In this document: positions 51,843-60,251 of the stretch, in pieces
How the letters are laid out: every line of letters starts with the position of its first letter
Position numbering within the stretch: the first letter of the stretch is position 1
Source of the DNA: Shewanella aestuarii
Lineage (GTDB): Bacteria > Pseudomonadota > Gammaproteobacteria > Enterobacterales > Shewanellaceae
Direction: 5' to 3'
Length of the DNA stretch: 64,000 bases
Assembly (NCBI RefSeq): GCF_011765625.1
Contig: NZ_CP050315.1
Span: 148,171 to 212,170 of the forward strand
Made by a program: the position numbers and the translations under genes
The notes under the pieces: model-generated
Seen by the model: only the letters and a program-made list of their open reading frames with translations
Databases searched by the model: none
What the model was told of the DNA's origin: nothing

Positions 51843-52077
51843 GCCCTATCGCGGCACAGATCTATCCAAAATTCACTAAATCCCCATATTTTCGACTAAT
51901 TCCAGCTTAATCCACACATTTTTGAGCCTTACCATCCCTAATTTCGTATTTTCGGGCAGGTGCCATTTCCGTTTTAGTAACAATGCTGACTTATCCACAT
52001 TATCTGCAACAGGTAATGCGCAAGGTAGTGACACACTTCAACAATACTATATGCCCAAATATCATTCTTCATAAATG
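51843..52077. other. Probable origin of replicon 2
   Basis: The stretch has no gene. It contains a perfect DnaA box TTATCCACA (51991-51999) and a partial one (TAATCCACACA, near 51909). As in IncFII plasmids, the origin is expected downstream of repA. A strong bidirectional terminator bounds it. Confidence 0.6.
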
Positions 52078-52114
52078 AAGAGCCTCCCCCCCGAGGGAGG
52101 GAGGGCTCTTTCAT
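52076..52114. terminator. Strong hairpin, probably bidirectional terminator
   Basis: AAGAGCC/GGCTCTT (52078-52084 with 52104-52110), with C-rich and G-rich inner arms and an A-rich stretch before and T-rich after. Confidence 0.7.
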
Positions 52115-52189
52115 TTAGAGTCAGTAAAAGATTTTTTTCTTTTTTTAAAAGTAATAAAGCAGGGTAGGGATCTGATAGTTTGAACCAAA

Positions 52190-52228
52190 AAAAATCCCAC
52201 AAACAATATGTTGTTTATGGGATTTTAA
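52190..52228 (-). terminator. recA terminator
   Basis: On the minus strand AAATCCCATAAACAA pairs with TTGTTTGTGGGATTT around a short loop and is followed by a T-run, 20 bp after the stop at 52246. Confidence 0.85.
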
Positions 52229-52245
52229 TTTGGCGATGAAGGAGC

Positions 52246-53322
52246 TTATAAAAGTTCAATGGCTTCGTCTTGCTCCATTTCCGCTTCAAAGACGTCTGAA
52301 TCATCCAGAGAAGCATTTGGGTTAATTGATGCAATCACCTTAGCTTTAACTTCGTTTAGCAGCAAAGAGTCTTTCTCAAGAGCTTCACAAGCATTCTTTC
52401 TGCCTTGGCCTATGTTATCGCCATCGTATGCGAACCACGCACCTGCTTTTTGTATAATTCCATATTCAACTGCAAGATCTAAAATCTCCCCTGTCTTGTT
52501 TATCCCTTTGCCATAAATAATTTCAAATTCAGCTTGCTTGAATGGTGCCGCAATTTTGTTTTTAACCACTTTTACGCGAGTTTGGTTACCCACTACTACA
52601 TCACCTTCTTTAATCGCACCTGTACGGCGAATATCAAGACGGACTGAAGCATAGAATTTTAATGCATTGCCACCGGTAGTGGTTTCAGGGTTACCAAACA
52701 TGACCCCAATCTTGTGGCGAATTTGGTTTATGAAGATAAGCATGGTGTTTGACTGCTTTAAATTACCAGCCAGCTTACGCATTGCTTGGCTCATCATACG
52801 AGCAGCTAAACCCATGTGAGAATCACCAATTTCACCTTCAATTTCAGCTTTAGGTGTTAAAGCCGCAACCGAGTCAACAACAATCACATCAACGGCACCG
52901 CTACGGGATAAAGCATCACAAATTTCTAGTGCTTGCTCACCGGTATCTGGCTGAGAACATAAGAGGTTATCAATATCAACGCCAAGGTTTTTTGCGTAAA
53001 TAGGGTCTAAAGCGTGCTCAGCATCTATGAAAGCACAGGTCTTGCTTTCTCGTTGCGCTTGTGCAATAATCTCTAAGCAGAGTGTAGTCTTGCCACTCGA
53101 TTCATTCCCATAAATCTCAATGATCCTCCCAGTGGGAAGCCCTCCCGCGCCTATTGCAACGTCTAATGAAAGTGAACCTGTTGAAATCGTTTCCACATCC
53201 ATCGTGCGGTCATCACCCAATTTCATGATTGACCCTTTACCAAACTGCTTCTCAATTTGAGCAAGAACCCCTGCAAGTGCATCTTGGCGGGTGCCGTTTT
53301 TTGCGTTTGTCATGTTAGTCAT
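52246..53322 (-). CDS. recA: RecA recombinase, plasmid-encoded, 358 aa
   Basis: Full-length RecA: Walker [10 protein letters not shown] (about 71-79), [19 protein letters not shown], loop L1/L2 region [36 protein letters not shown] and the acidic C-terminus. RHKIG has His where most RecAs have Met. It would promote strand exchange and LexA cleavage. ATG at 53322 follows CAGGAAACA. A complete recA on a plasmid is uncommon. No LexA-type CTGT-N8-ACAG box is visible; instead the promoter carries the 16-bp box and the GGCTTAAAGCC palindrome. It is convergent with nothing and ends in its own terminator. Confidence 0.97.
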   Translation of the reverse strand: MTNMTNAKNGTRQDALAGVLAQIEKQFGKGSIMKLGDDRTMDVETISTGSLSLDVAIGAGGLPTGRIIEIYGNESSGKTTLCLEIIAQAQRESKTCAFIDAEHALDPIYAKNLGVDIDNLLCSQPDTGEQALEICDALSRSGAVDVIVVDSVAALTPKAEIEGEIGDSHMGLAARMMSQAMRKLAGNLKQSNTMLIFINQIRHKIGVMFGNPETTTGGNALKFYASVRLDIRRTGAIKEGDVVVGNQTRVKVVKNKIAAPFKQAEFEIIYGKGINKTGEILDLAVEYGIIQKAGAWFAYDGDNIGQGRKNACEALEKDSLLLNEVKAKVIASINPNASLDDSDVFEAEMEQDEAIELL

Positions 53323-53358
53323 GGCTTTGTTTCCTGTTGTGATTTAACTTACACGTTA

Positions 53359-53400
53359 ACAATAGGCTTAAAGCCTTCCGTGGTCAACCCTTAATTGATA
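53359..53400 (-). promoter_or_regulatory. recA promoter with two operator candidates
   Basis: On the minus strand TTGACC (53382-53387), a 17-bp spacer and TATTGT (53359-53364) form the promoter. The spacer holds most of the palindrome found complete at 54731-54747 (here ATAGGCTTAAAGCCTT, 53362-53377). The 16-bp box TATCAATTAAGGGTTG (53385-53400) overlaps the -35. Confidence 0.7.
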
Positions 53401-53506
53401 TATTTTTTAAAATAATTTTGTTGCAATACATTTAAAGTTACTTTACATTTATATCAAATATATATTTAACCGATACACGAAAAGTATATTTAACGAGGAA
53501 AAAGCT

Positions 53507-54616
53507 ATGTTTAACACTATCGATACTAAATATGAAGAATTGCAGTCAGCTCGTTTAAGAGATATGTACCGTCACGAAAAAGAGCATTCAGCTCCCGAAG
53601 ATATGAAGGTGGGAACTCTAAACAGTTATGTGGTGACAACGGATCGTATCTTTGTTGAAGAAGGATTTAATATCAGGGACTTGAATGAAAATCACGTGAC
53701 TAATTTTGCGAATGCATATAGAGAGAACAAAACAGTACCTCAAATCATCGTGAAAGTGGTTAAAAATGCAGAAGGCGAGTATATCTGCATTGTGAGAGAT
53801 GGCCACCATCGCTTTGCAGGTGGCATTCAAGCGGGTAAGACTGAGTTCGAAGTAAATGAATTTCAAGGTGACAAAATCGATGAGGTTTTGTTAATGATAG
53901 ATACTGCTAATGGACTTCCGTTGAATCAATTGGATTTAGCGGCTGCGGTTTCACGTTTAAAAAATGAAGGGTTAAATAATTCTGAGATAGGCAGAAGGAT
54001 TAACAAAAGCTCTGCCCATGTTGGGCATTTACTAGATTTGCTCAATATGCCACAGCGATTAAAAGATATGGTGCGAAATGACATGATTTCTGCCACCTAT
54101 GCTCGCGAACTATTTAAAGAACATGGCGATAAAGTGATGTCTGTTATCGCATCTTCGTCCAATAATTCAAATCAACCACAAACTTTAATGGATTTTGTAC
54201 CGACTGAAGATGAATCAGACGACAAAAAGGTCGAAGAAATTCATTCGTTTGTTGAGCAGATTAAGAAAGATAGCAAACCAGATAAGCAGATGACAGAGGA
54301 TAACAAAGAAAAGCAAATCGATATTGAAGATGTAATCGCTGCTGATGATCTTGCCTATTTAAATGAAATTGGACAAAAGTTTGAGGAAGTTGATAACAGC
54401 GACGACTCAACAGAAAGTGATTCGATTGAGCCAACAGTCAGAGTAACCAAGAAATCTGTCAAGGGGAAATCAATACCCAAATCTATTAGCACCGATGTCA
54501 GAACCTTCATTTTAAAATTAGCGTCACAAGTCAACCAGGATGAAGATCAGGTAATCAAACTCACAGACGATGAATATTATGAGTTAAAGCGATTTGAAGA
54601 GGCGTTAATCAAATAA
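53507..54616 (+). CDS. KorB/ParB-family DNA-binding protein, 369 aa
   Basis: The N-terminal ParB-type domain (about 30-130: FNIRDLNENHVTNFANAYRENKTVPQIIV, RDGHHRFAGGIQAGK) is followed by a helix-turn-helix (about 155-215: LKNEGLNNSEIGRRINKSSAHVGHLLDLLNMPQRLKDMV) and an acidic C-terminus. The DGHHR variant replaces the usual G-E-R-R nucleotide motif. The protein is unlike the parB at 43628 and is more similar in layout to KorB, a repressor and partition factor, so global regulation of plasmid genes is plausible. ATG follows GAGGAAAAAGCT. The upstream region has the palindrome TTAAAGTTACTTTA (53432-53445). A terminator ends the gene at 54647-54674. Confidence 0.85.
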   Translation: MFNTIDTKYEELQSARLRDMYRHEKEHSAPEDMKVGTLNSYVVTTDRIFVEEGFNIRDLNENHVTNFANAYRENKTVPQIIVKVVKNAEGEYICIVRDGHHRFAGGIQAGKTEFEVNEFQGDKIDEVLLMIDTANGLPLNQLDLAAAVSRLKNEGLNNSEIGRRINKSSAHVGHLLDLLNMPQRLKDMVRNDMISATYARELFKEHGDKVMSVIASSSNNSNQPQTLMDFVPTEDESDDKKVEEIHSFVEQIKKDSKPDKQMTEDNKEKQIDIEDVIAADDLAYLNEIGQKFEEVDNSDDSTESDSIEPTVRVTKKSVKGKSIPKSISTDVRTFILKLASQVNQDEDQVIKLTDDEYYELKRFEEALIK

Positions 54617-54646
54617 ACAACACCTTTGAGCGACGGTCAGCAAAGG

Positions 54647-54674
54647 AGCTATCTATAAATTGATAGCTTTTTTA
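54647..54674 (+). terminator. Rho-independent terminator
   Basis: AGCTATC-loop-GATAGCT followed by six T, 30 bases after the stop at 54616. Confidence 0.8.
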
Positions 54675-54724
54675 TAGCTCATTTAGTATATACTTATCAT
54701 GTGCATCATACATGCAAATTTTCG

Positions 54725-54753
54725 TTGACAATAGGCTTAAAGCCTATCATAAT
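54725..54753 (+). promoter_or_regulatory. Protease promoter with perfect spacer palindrome
   Basis: TTGACA (54725-54730) and CATAAT (54748-54753) are separated by exactly the 17-bp perfect palindrome ATAGGCTTAAAGCCTAT (54731-54747). A dimeric repressor or a MerR-type activator could bind here. The same core sits in the recA promoter. Confidence 0.75.
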
Positions 54754-54783
54754 GAATGTAATTAAACTACTGAGGGTAATCTC

Positions 54784-56723
54784 ATGAACAACTTTAATCA
54801 CTTCACGAAATCGGCTCTAGCTCTGGCTTTAATCGCTGCTGGCAGCGCCAACGCAACGTCATTTAAAGCTGAAGTAACACCAGAGCAAGTGTCTGCGTAC
54901 AATGCGAAAGAAGAGAGAATGCAAACCCTCAGAAACCAAAAAATCGCAGAAATTAAGCAGGTGATGACCAAAAAAGGCGTACCTCAAGCCATGATCAACC
55001 AAGTTACCAATGCGATGCAAAACGGGGATGACGAAAACTTGGAAATTGAAACATCAACTTTCTTTAAGTTCTATGGTTGCGAGTATCGCGGCAATTCGGA
55101 TGAATGTGATCGCCAACCTGCCGATATGTCAAATAACACCATAGATATTGCATTTGTCTATGATCCACATTCTTTGGGATTGCAGCGCACAAAAGGGGCT
55201 TTCTACCGCTTTGTAGCCGATACAGTTGACAGGATGAATCAGGGTTTAATTGACTCGAAAGTGAATACCAGAGTGCGACTAGCTGATTTTTCGCAAATCG
55301 ACATCAGCGATTGGTACGAGAAACAGCAACAAGCACTAAGCGATTCGGATATGCTTTGGGTCTATGAGTTGGACAAAAAAGCTTATGTTCCAGAAAATCT
55401 CAGCTTTGATTTCCCTAGTTATGACTTTTTGGATGATGATGGCGATGCAGTGAAAGGTTTGTCAGGATTTGCGTGGCAAATCTGGGAGCAAGCGCATGGA
55501 TATTATATTAATGCGTACCAAAACAATTTCACAAAGAGATTGAAAAATAGCGGTGCGGATACCTTCATGTACATCACTCGTGAGTCGAAAACATTGTGTG
55601 GTGCGGCAGGGGGGCAGGTCATGCAACAGTGCTAGCTGGTTATGAAAATATGTCAATCGACAACAAATACAATTCCTGTGGACCTGCGGCCTTGCACGAA
55701 CTGGGGCATGTCCTCGAAGCGGGACATGAGCGCGGTTATGGTAGTAGCTATCATCAAGAGGATTACAATAGAGCTGCTGCGGCCATTTCTTGCGCCATTG
55801 ATGAAAATGGCAATGAGCAGCCTTCGGTGATGTTCCATGTGTCAAAAGGTTTTAATGTTTTCAGTTCGCCAGAAGTCATTAACGACGGGATAGTTTGTGG
55901 TCACGAAACAGAAGCGAATAATGCAAAGCAAATCGGGTTTGCCACACCTTATGTGGCAAACATAACCGATGAAATGACCACCGTTGGTACGGTATCTATA
56001 GCAAGTGAACTGGAAACAAGTACCGACATTAACGAAAGTGGTGTGGCAATAACCATCTCTCGGGATGGGGATTTAACAGCTTCTACTGAAATCAGTCTAT
56101 ATCTTGATGGCAGCTTAATCTTGCACCACGACGAATGGGGCGGGGTCGAGAGCACAACAGAAATCTTCCAAGAAGACTATATCACAATTAATTTTGGCGC
56201 AGACGAAAGCAGCAAGGTTGTCACGCTTAATTTCACAGAGGGCTTAACTTTGGCAGAAAATGTCACCGTTAATGCCAAACTTGTCGTTCCAATGATGCTA
56301 GATGTTAATGTTGATGCAGCCAATGTAGTGTTAACCGTTTTGGCGAATGATGTTGAGCCAACGCCAGAACCAGAACCAGAGCCAACGCCAGATCCTGACC
56401 CAACGCCAGATCCTGACCCAACGCCAGATCCTGACCCAACGCCAGATCCTGACCCAACCCCAGAACCTGACCCAACCCCAGAACCTGACCCAACCCCAGA
56501 TCCAGGTACAGGAGATTCAGGTGATTCAGGTGACTCAGGTGATTCAGGTGATTCAGGTGATTCAGGTGATTCAGGTGACTCAGGTGACTCAGGAACGGGC
56601 GGCACACCAACACCAACACCAACACCAACACCCGAACCAGAAAAGAAAGATAGTAGCTCAGGTGGTTCTTTGGGCTGGTTAAGCTTACTAGCCTTGGCTT
56701 GGGTTTCAAGAATGCGCAAATAA
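54784..56723 (+). pseudogene. Secreted metalloprotease with GlyGly-CTERM tail, split by a -1 frameshift at G6
   Basis: Frame 1 (54784-55635) encodes a signal peptide (ending ...AGSANA), a propeptide-like region and the first half of the catalytic domain. Frame 2 (through 56723) holds the zinc site HELGHVLEAGH (HExxH plus a third His, with Glu where metzincins have Gly), a beta domain, PDPTPDP-repeat and GDS-repeat linkers, and the tail SSSGGSLGWLSLLALAWVSRMRK. That tail is a GlyGly-CTERM signal for rhombosortase cleavage, typical of proteins exported by type II secretion in Shewanella and Vibrio. The frames join by a -1 shift at six G (55611-55616), restoring CGAAGG-AGHATVLAG. It is either a broken gene or a base miscall. 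Promoter at 54725-54753. Confidence 0.85.
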
Positions 56724-56766
56724 GCAGACGAAGGGTGGTTGATTCCACCCTTTTCGGAGGTGATGA

Positions 56767-57996
56767 ATGAGCACATTTAACGATTGGGATATTAAAGCCC
56801 TGAAGTCAGATGCGGTGTTAGCCAATCAAGTGGTGCTTTCCTCAGTGCTCATTGCAATCGAAGAGAACGCCTACTCAACTTGGTTAGATGAAATTTTCGA
56901 ATTGGTGAGAGAAGAGTGTCATTTTTTTGATCTCGATAAAAAGCATTCACCGCAAGAAGCTTTTGCCTTCACGATTGAGTCAGCTAATCAATATAATTCC
57001 GTGTTATCAAATTTTGCCCCGATAGATTTTGAGGCAATTCTAGATAAAATTAACACATATTATCAGGAAGATAGTTATGAAGAAGACGAAGACGAAGAAT
57101 ATTACTACGAGCCGCTTTCAACTGAACAGTTGATAAGCCAGTTTGTATACTTAATTATCCATTGTGAAAACAGCAATGAAGTATTAGATAACATAGGTAT
57201 AACTGAAGAGTACCAAGAATTTAAGTCACTGTTGGATTTTATAAACAGAGATATGGAATGTAGAAAAATAGCGACAATAGAACATGACGAGATAAATAAT
57301 TATAAAATTACACTTACATCGGGATCTACGTTTACGGTCGATTCCTTGGAAGTAGAGGGAGACAATATTACATTGAGCACTGGATGTGCCGTAATAGAAG
57401 ATATTTATATCAGTATCAATGAACCAATTTTAAGTAACATTTCAATGCTCTGTCCAAGTGTACTGAAAATAGCGGATTTTGAGGAAATGGACTTGAACAA
57501 GATCATGTCGCAAAGTCCAGATGAGTTGTTTAGAGAGTACCTTTTTCCAACGGTAGAGTTAAAGCATTACATAAAAGCATTGATTAGCCACTTGGAAGAC
57601 AGCAACAAAATGGTTTTACAGTCAAATGGATGGTTATTTGGTGAAATTCAATCACTGATAGCATCCGACACCACATTGAAGCTGTTTTGCGAAAATATAC
57701 ATGATGAAGCCGTAGATAAGATATTTGAGTTAGTAGCAACAACTTTTTCAATAGATGAGTCACAAAAGTATTTGAAAGCGCAAATATTATCTCTGAATGA
57801 AAAAGTGCTCAAGCCAGAATTTAATACATTATTGTATTACTGCAACGAAGTGGCGTTTATCAACCAGAGTCAAGCAGTCAGCCAGCAAGTAAAAGATTTC
57901 GTCATTGAAAATGGGTTGCCCTTAGCTTCAAACCAAATGCAATGGGAGCAGATGCCATTACAAATTGAGGACCAAAATCATGTACTCAGTTTATAA
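56767..57996 (+). CDS. Hypothetical acidic protein, 409 aa
   Basis: I do not recognise it. It is a helical, acidic cytoplasmic protein, with a very acidic stretch at about 102-113 (YEEDEDEEYYYE) and an isolated beta part in the middle (ITLTSGSTFTVDSLEVEGDNITLSTG). TTTTCGGAGGTGATGA gives a strong ribosome site. It is the first gene of a four-gene unit (to 59603): it overlaps the next gene by 17 bases. Its start lies only 43 bp after the protease stop, so it might be read from the protease promoter. Confidence 0.75.
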   Translation: MSTFNDWDIKALKSDAVLANQVVLSSVLIAIEENAYSTWLDEIFELVREECHFFDLDKKHSPQEAFAFTIESANQYNSVLSNFAPIDFEAILDKINTYYQEDSYEEDEDEEYYYEPLSTEQLISQFVYLIIHCENSNEVLDNIGITEEYQEFKSLLDFINRDMECRKIATIEHDEINNYKITLTSGSTFTVDSLEVEGDNITLSTGCAVIEDIYISINEPILSNISMLCPSVLKIADFEEMDLNKIMSQSPDELFREYLFPTVELKHYIKALISHLEDSNKMVLQSNGWLFGEIQSLIASDTTLKLFCENIHDEAVDKIFELVATTFSIDESQKYLKAQILSLNEKVLKPEFNTLLYYCNEVAFINQSQAVSQQVKDFVIENGLPLASNQMQWEQMPLQIEDQNHVLSL

Positions 57997-59032
57997 GTGC
58001 TTAAATAATTGCAAGCTGGATGATTTAATTGAATTAAGAAATTCGACCTACGAAGCTCGCAGTTTATTAAATAATCTTGTGACATTTATGAATAGCGGTA
58101 TGGGTTTTACACTAGATCAAATAGCGACGCTCAACAAAGTACCCTTGGAGTTTACAACAGACTTGCAGCCACAGTTAACAACGAAGGTGACAGAAAAGTT
58201 GTCTGTTTTAGGCTTTCCAAAAGGAATGCATAGCAATGCGCTCTCACAGGCGATGTTACTGAGAATGGGTAAGCATTTTAGAAACGTATCCGTCACCGAA
58301 GACTTTAGTTTGTCGCTATCAATCGGTAAACAGCATTATGAGATGCAATTTAAAAATGACGGTTTAACTATTTTTAATGAGCGTAAAGATGTAATAGCAA
58401 ATATAAAAGCCAGAACTGAACATGATTGTTGCTTATGGAAGAAAATTGAGAACGCAATTTACCAAATAGACAAGCATGTAAGGTTGGATGGCGAAAAAGG
58501 CTTATTAAACGCTTGTAAAATGACCTTTTTGGAACGCTTGGACAACAAATTGGTTAATTTACACAATTTTAAAGAAATTGGTCCTCATATAAACGAAGCT
58601 GTTGGGTTGAATGATGAAAGTTTTACTAAAGAATTAAGGGTATTAGTGGGTCAAGCGGAAGTTGCTGAAGGTTTGTTTGACGATTTAAAGTTAAATATTT
58701 CAGAAGCCAAAGTGCTTCAATATGTAGATGAATTAGTCACTTATTTGCAGCATGCGCATGTAAGCCCAATAGATTTGATATGCCAATTTATCGAGAGTTG
58801 TGATCGAAGATATAATGTGTCTTCAGTCGCATTGGAAAACATAGTGAATAGCAAAGCGTTTAGCGTCATTCAGTTAAGTGATCTTAATAAGCTTGATTCT
58901 TCAGAGTTTAAAGAGCGCTTGAAGGCGATAAAGTTCACATCAGACATCGATGCAGTTATAAATGCTGAAAGTGGCGTAGAAGTGATACCAGAAGCGCAAA
59001 CGAATGTTGTTGAGTTATCGAATAGTTTATAA
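57980..59032 (+). CDS. Hypothetical protein, 350 aa
   Basis: I do not recognise it. The start at 57980 (MYSVYKCLNN) overlaps the end of the 409-aa gene and has GAGG upstream; a longer frame from 57965 would not add a ribosome site. The protein is mainly helical with a small beta patch (FSLSLSIGKQHYEMQFKNDGLTIF). It has no signal or membrane segment. Overlap suggests coupled expression and perhaps a complex with the 409-aa protein. Confidence 0.75.
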   Translation: MYSVYKCLNNCKLDDLIELRNSTYEARSLLNNLVTFMNSGMGFTLDQIATLNKVPLEFTTDLQPQLTTKVTEKLSVLGFPKGMHSNALSQAMLLRMGKHFRNVSVTEDFSLSLSIGKQHYEMQFKNDGLTIFNERKDVIANIKARTEHDCCLWKKIENAIYQIDKHVRLDGEKGLLNACKMTFLERLDNKLVNLHNFKEIGPHINEAVGLNDESFTKELRVLVGQAEVAEGLFDDLKLNISEAKVLQYVDELVTYLQHAHVSPIDLICQFIESCDRRYNVSSVALENIVNSKAFSVIQLSDLNKLDSSEFKERLKAIKFTSDIDAVINAESGVEVIPEAQTNVVELSNSL

Positions 59033-59050
59033 ATAATGCGAGGTGATACC

Positions 59051-59185
59051 ATGAACGAGCATCAAAAAGAACAGGCAGTAGAGGAAAAATGCAAAGTGTG
59101 CAATCACAAGTCTTTTCATTCGCCTTGGTGCTGGGAAAAAACAGTACCGAAATTTGAAAAAAAACGGGTGGTATTCGATGAATAA
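59051..59185 (+). CDS. Small Cys-rich protein, 44 aa
   Basis: ATG at 59051 follows GCGAGGTGATACC and opens 44 codons with a KCKVCNHKSFHSPWCW stretch, which contains three Cys and two His and could form a small zinc site. It stands 18 bp after the 350-aa gene, and its end (ATGAATAA) overlaps the next start by 8 bases, a typical operon joint. No family is recognised. Confidence 0.6.
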   Translation: MNEHQKEQAVEEKCKVCNHKSFHSPWCWEKTVPKFEKKRVVFDE

Positions 59186-59603
59186 AAAAGAGCGAGCGAG
59201 AAAATATTATGCGTCGCTTATGCTTCAAAGCGCCGATGACGTTGACGAATTTGCGACAGTATTAGGTTTATCTAATAAAATGGAGAAAATCACTAAGAAC
59301 GATCTAGCAAAAAAATTGAGACATTCGAGTACAGCTTCATCGCGGGGAATAACTAAGTCAGATTTTTTAAATGTGCAGTTGATGGCTCTGTTAAAACATC
59401 AAGGTTTTGATTTTGGCACAGCGAAGTTTGATGAAAATATGATGCTAACAAGGATCTCTGGCCCCAAAAAAAAGGTATTTGGCTTCAAAGTCAAAGAATC
59501 AGATGAGGAATTAGCAGTCTCAGAAACCATAACCTCTTTGTTTGGTATGGATGCAGAGCAGAAAGAGGAAATAATAGATATATGCCGCTTAACCCAAATA
59601 TAA
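59178..59603 (+). CDS. Hypothetical basic protein, 141 aa
   Basis: I do not recognise it. The start at 59178 lies inside ATGAATAA, overlapping the stop of the Cys-rich gene, so translation is probably coupled. It is a basic, helical protein (KKERARKYYASLMLQSADDVDEF, KNDLAKKLRHSSTAS) with a compact C-terminal half. It is the last gene of the unit beginning at 56767; a bidirectional terminator follows at once. Confidence 0.7.
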   Translation: MNKKERARKYYASLMLQSADDVDEFATVLGLSNKMEKITKNDLAKKLRHSSTASSRGITKSDFLNVQLMALLKHQGFDFGTAKFDENMMLTRISGPKKKVFGFKVKESDEELAVSETITSLFGMDAEQKEEIIDICRLTQI

Positions 59604-59612
59604 TCGCCAATC

Positions 59613-59648
59613 AAAAAGCCCCAACTACTCGGTTTGGGGCTTTTTTTT
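59613..59648. terminator. Bidirectional rho-independent terminator
   Basis: GCCCCAA/TTGGGGC with an A-run before and a T-run after, between convergent genes ending at 59603 and 59657. Confidence 0.9.
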
Positions 59649-59656
59649 GTTCAAAT

Positions 59657-60241
59657 TCAGACATTTTGTATAAAGTATTGGCGAATGTTAGAAAACGAAA
59701 CTTCGCGCACCCAGAGTGTAGAAGTACCATTAAAAATGCGAAGGCGATTTCCTTCAGGGTCATAACCCGTAATCACCATTTCCGTTTTATTCGGCTTAAA
59801 CTTAACCCCGAGCCATGCAGGATTAAATTCAATAGACGAGCAGTGCGACAAATATGAGCGCCCGTAATGGTCAAGGCCGAAGAAGTTCACTGTAGAGGCG
59901 TTAAGGCCAATTTTTAGTGTAGATTGGTCCTCACTGACCTTACAGATAACATCCGTAACACTCAGTCCCAATTCAAGAGCAAGTTTCACTGTCAAATTGG
60001 TTAAGAGCGCTTTGAATTCAGCAGTGTGTTCTTCAGTGATCTTATCAACACAAGCTACACCTTTGCTGTTTGTGAAATTAAGTGCGTTCTCTTTCGGAGC
60101 TGGCTTAGGTTTATTGCTAGCAAGAAATTCATCAGCAATCGTTGAAACAGTTTTGAATTCACCAGCAGGCTTCTTATCTACAACGCTCATAAGAGGCGAT
60201 TCAGAACCGGTATTGATAACTTTGGCTGTGTTAGTATTCAT
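59657..60241 (-). CDS. Hypothetical protein of the transfer operon, 194 aa
   Basis: I do not recognise it. An N-terminal disordered, Pro/Lys-rich part (about 1-60) precedes an alpha/beta domain (about 65-194). That domain has AWLGVKFKPNKTEMVITGYDPEGNRLRIFNGT, which looks like a small beta-sheet domain. GGAGATATT precedes the ATG. It lies 10 bp after the DotL-like gene and in the same direction, so it is probably part of the transfer operon 63917-59657. It is the last gene before the terminator. Confidence 0.7.
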   Translation of the reverse strand: MNTNTAKVINTGSESPLMSVVDKKPAGEFKTVSTIADEFLASNKPKPAPKENALNFTNSKGVACVDKITEEHTAEFKALLTNLTVKLALELGLSVTDVICKVSEDQSTLKIGLNASTVNFFGLDHYGRSYLSHCSSIEFNPAWLGVKFKPNKTEMVITGYDPEGNRLRIFNGTSTLWVREVSFSNIRQYFIQNV

Positions 60242-60251
60242 AATATCTCCA

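Noticed and set aside
53340..53410. LexA (SOS) box at recA
   Set aside because: No CTGT-N8-ACAG-like sequence in the upstream region; only the palindrome and the 16-bp box are seen.
56177..56776. Long frames opposite or beside the protease linker (Ser/Gly/Pro and Gln repeats)
   Set aside because: Shadows of the PDPTPDP and GDS repeat coding; the sense frame gives a proper linker and GlyGly-CTERM tail.
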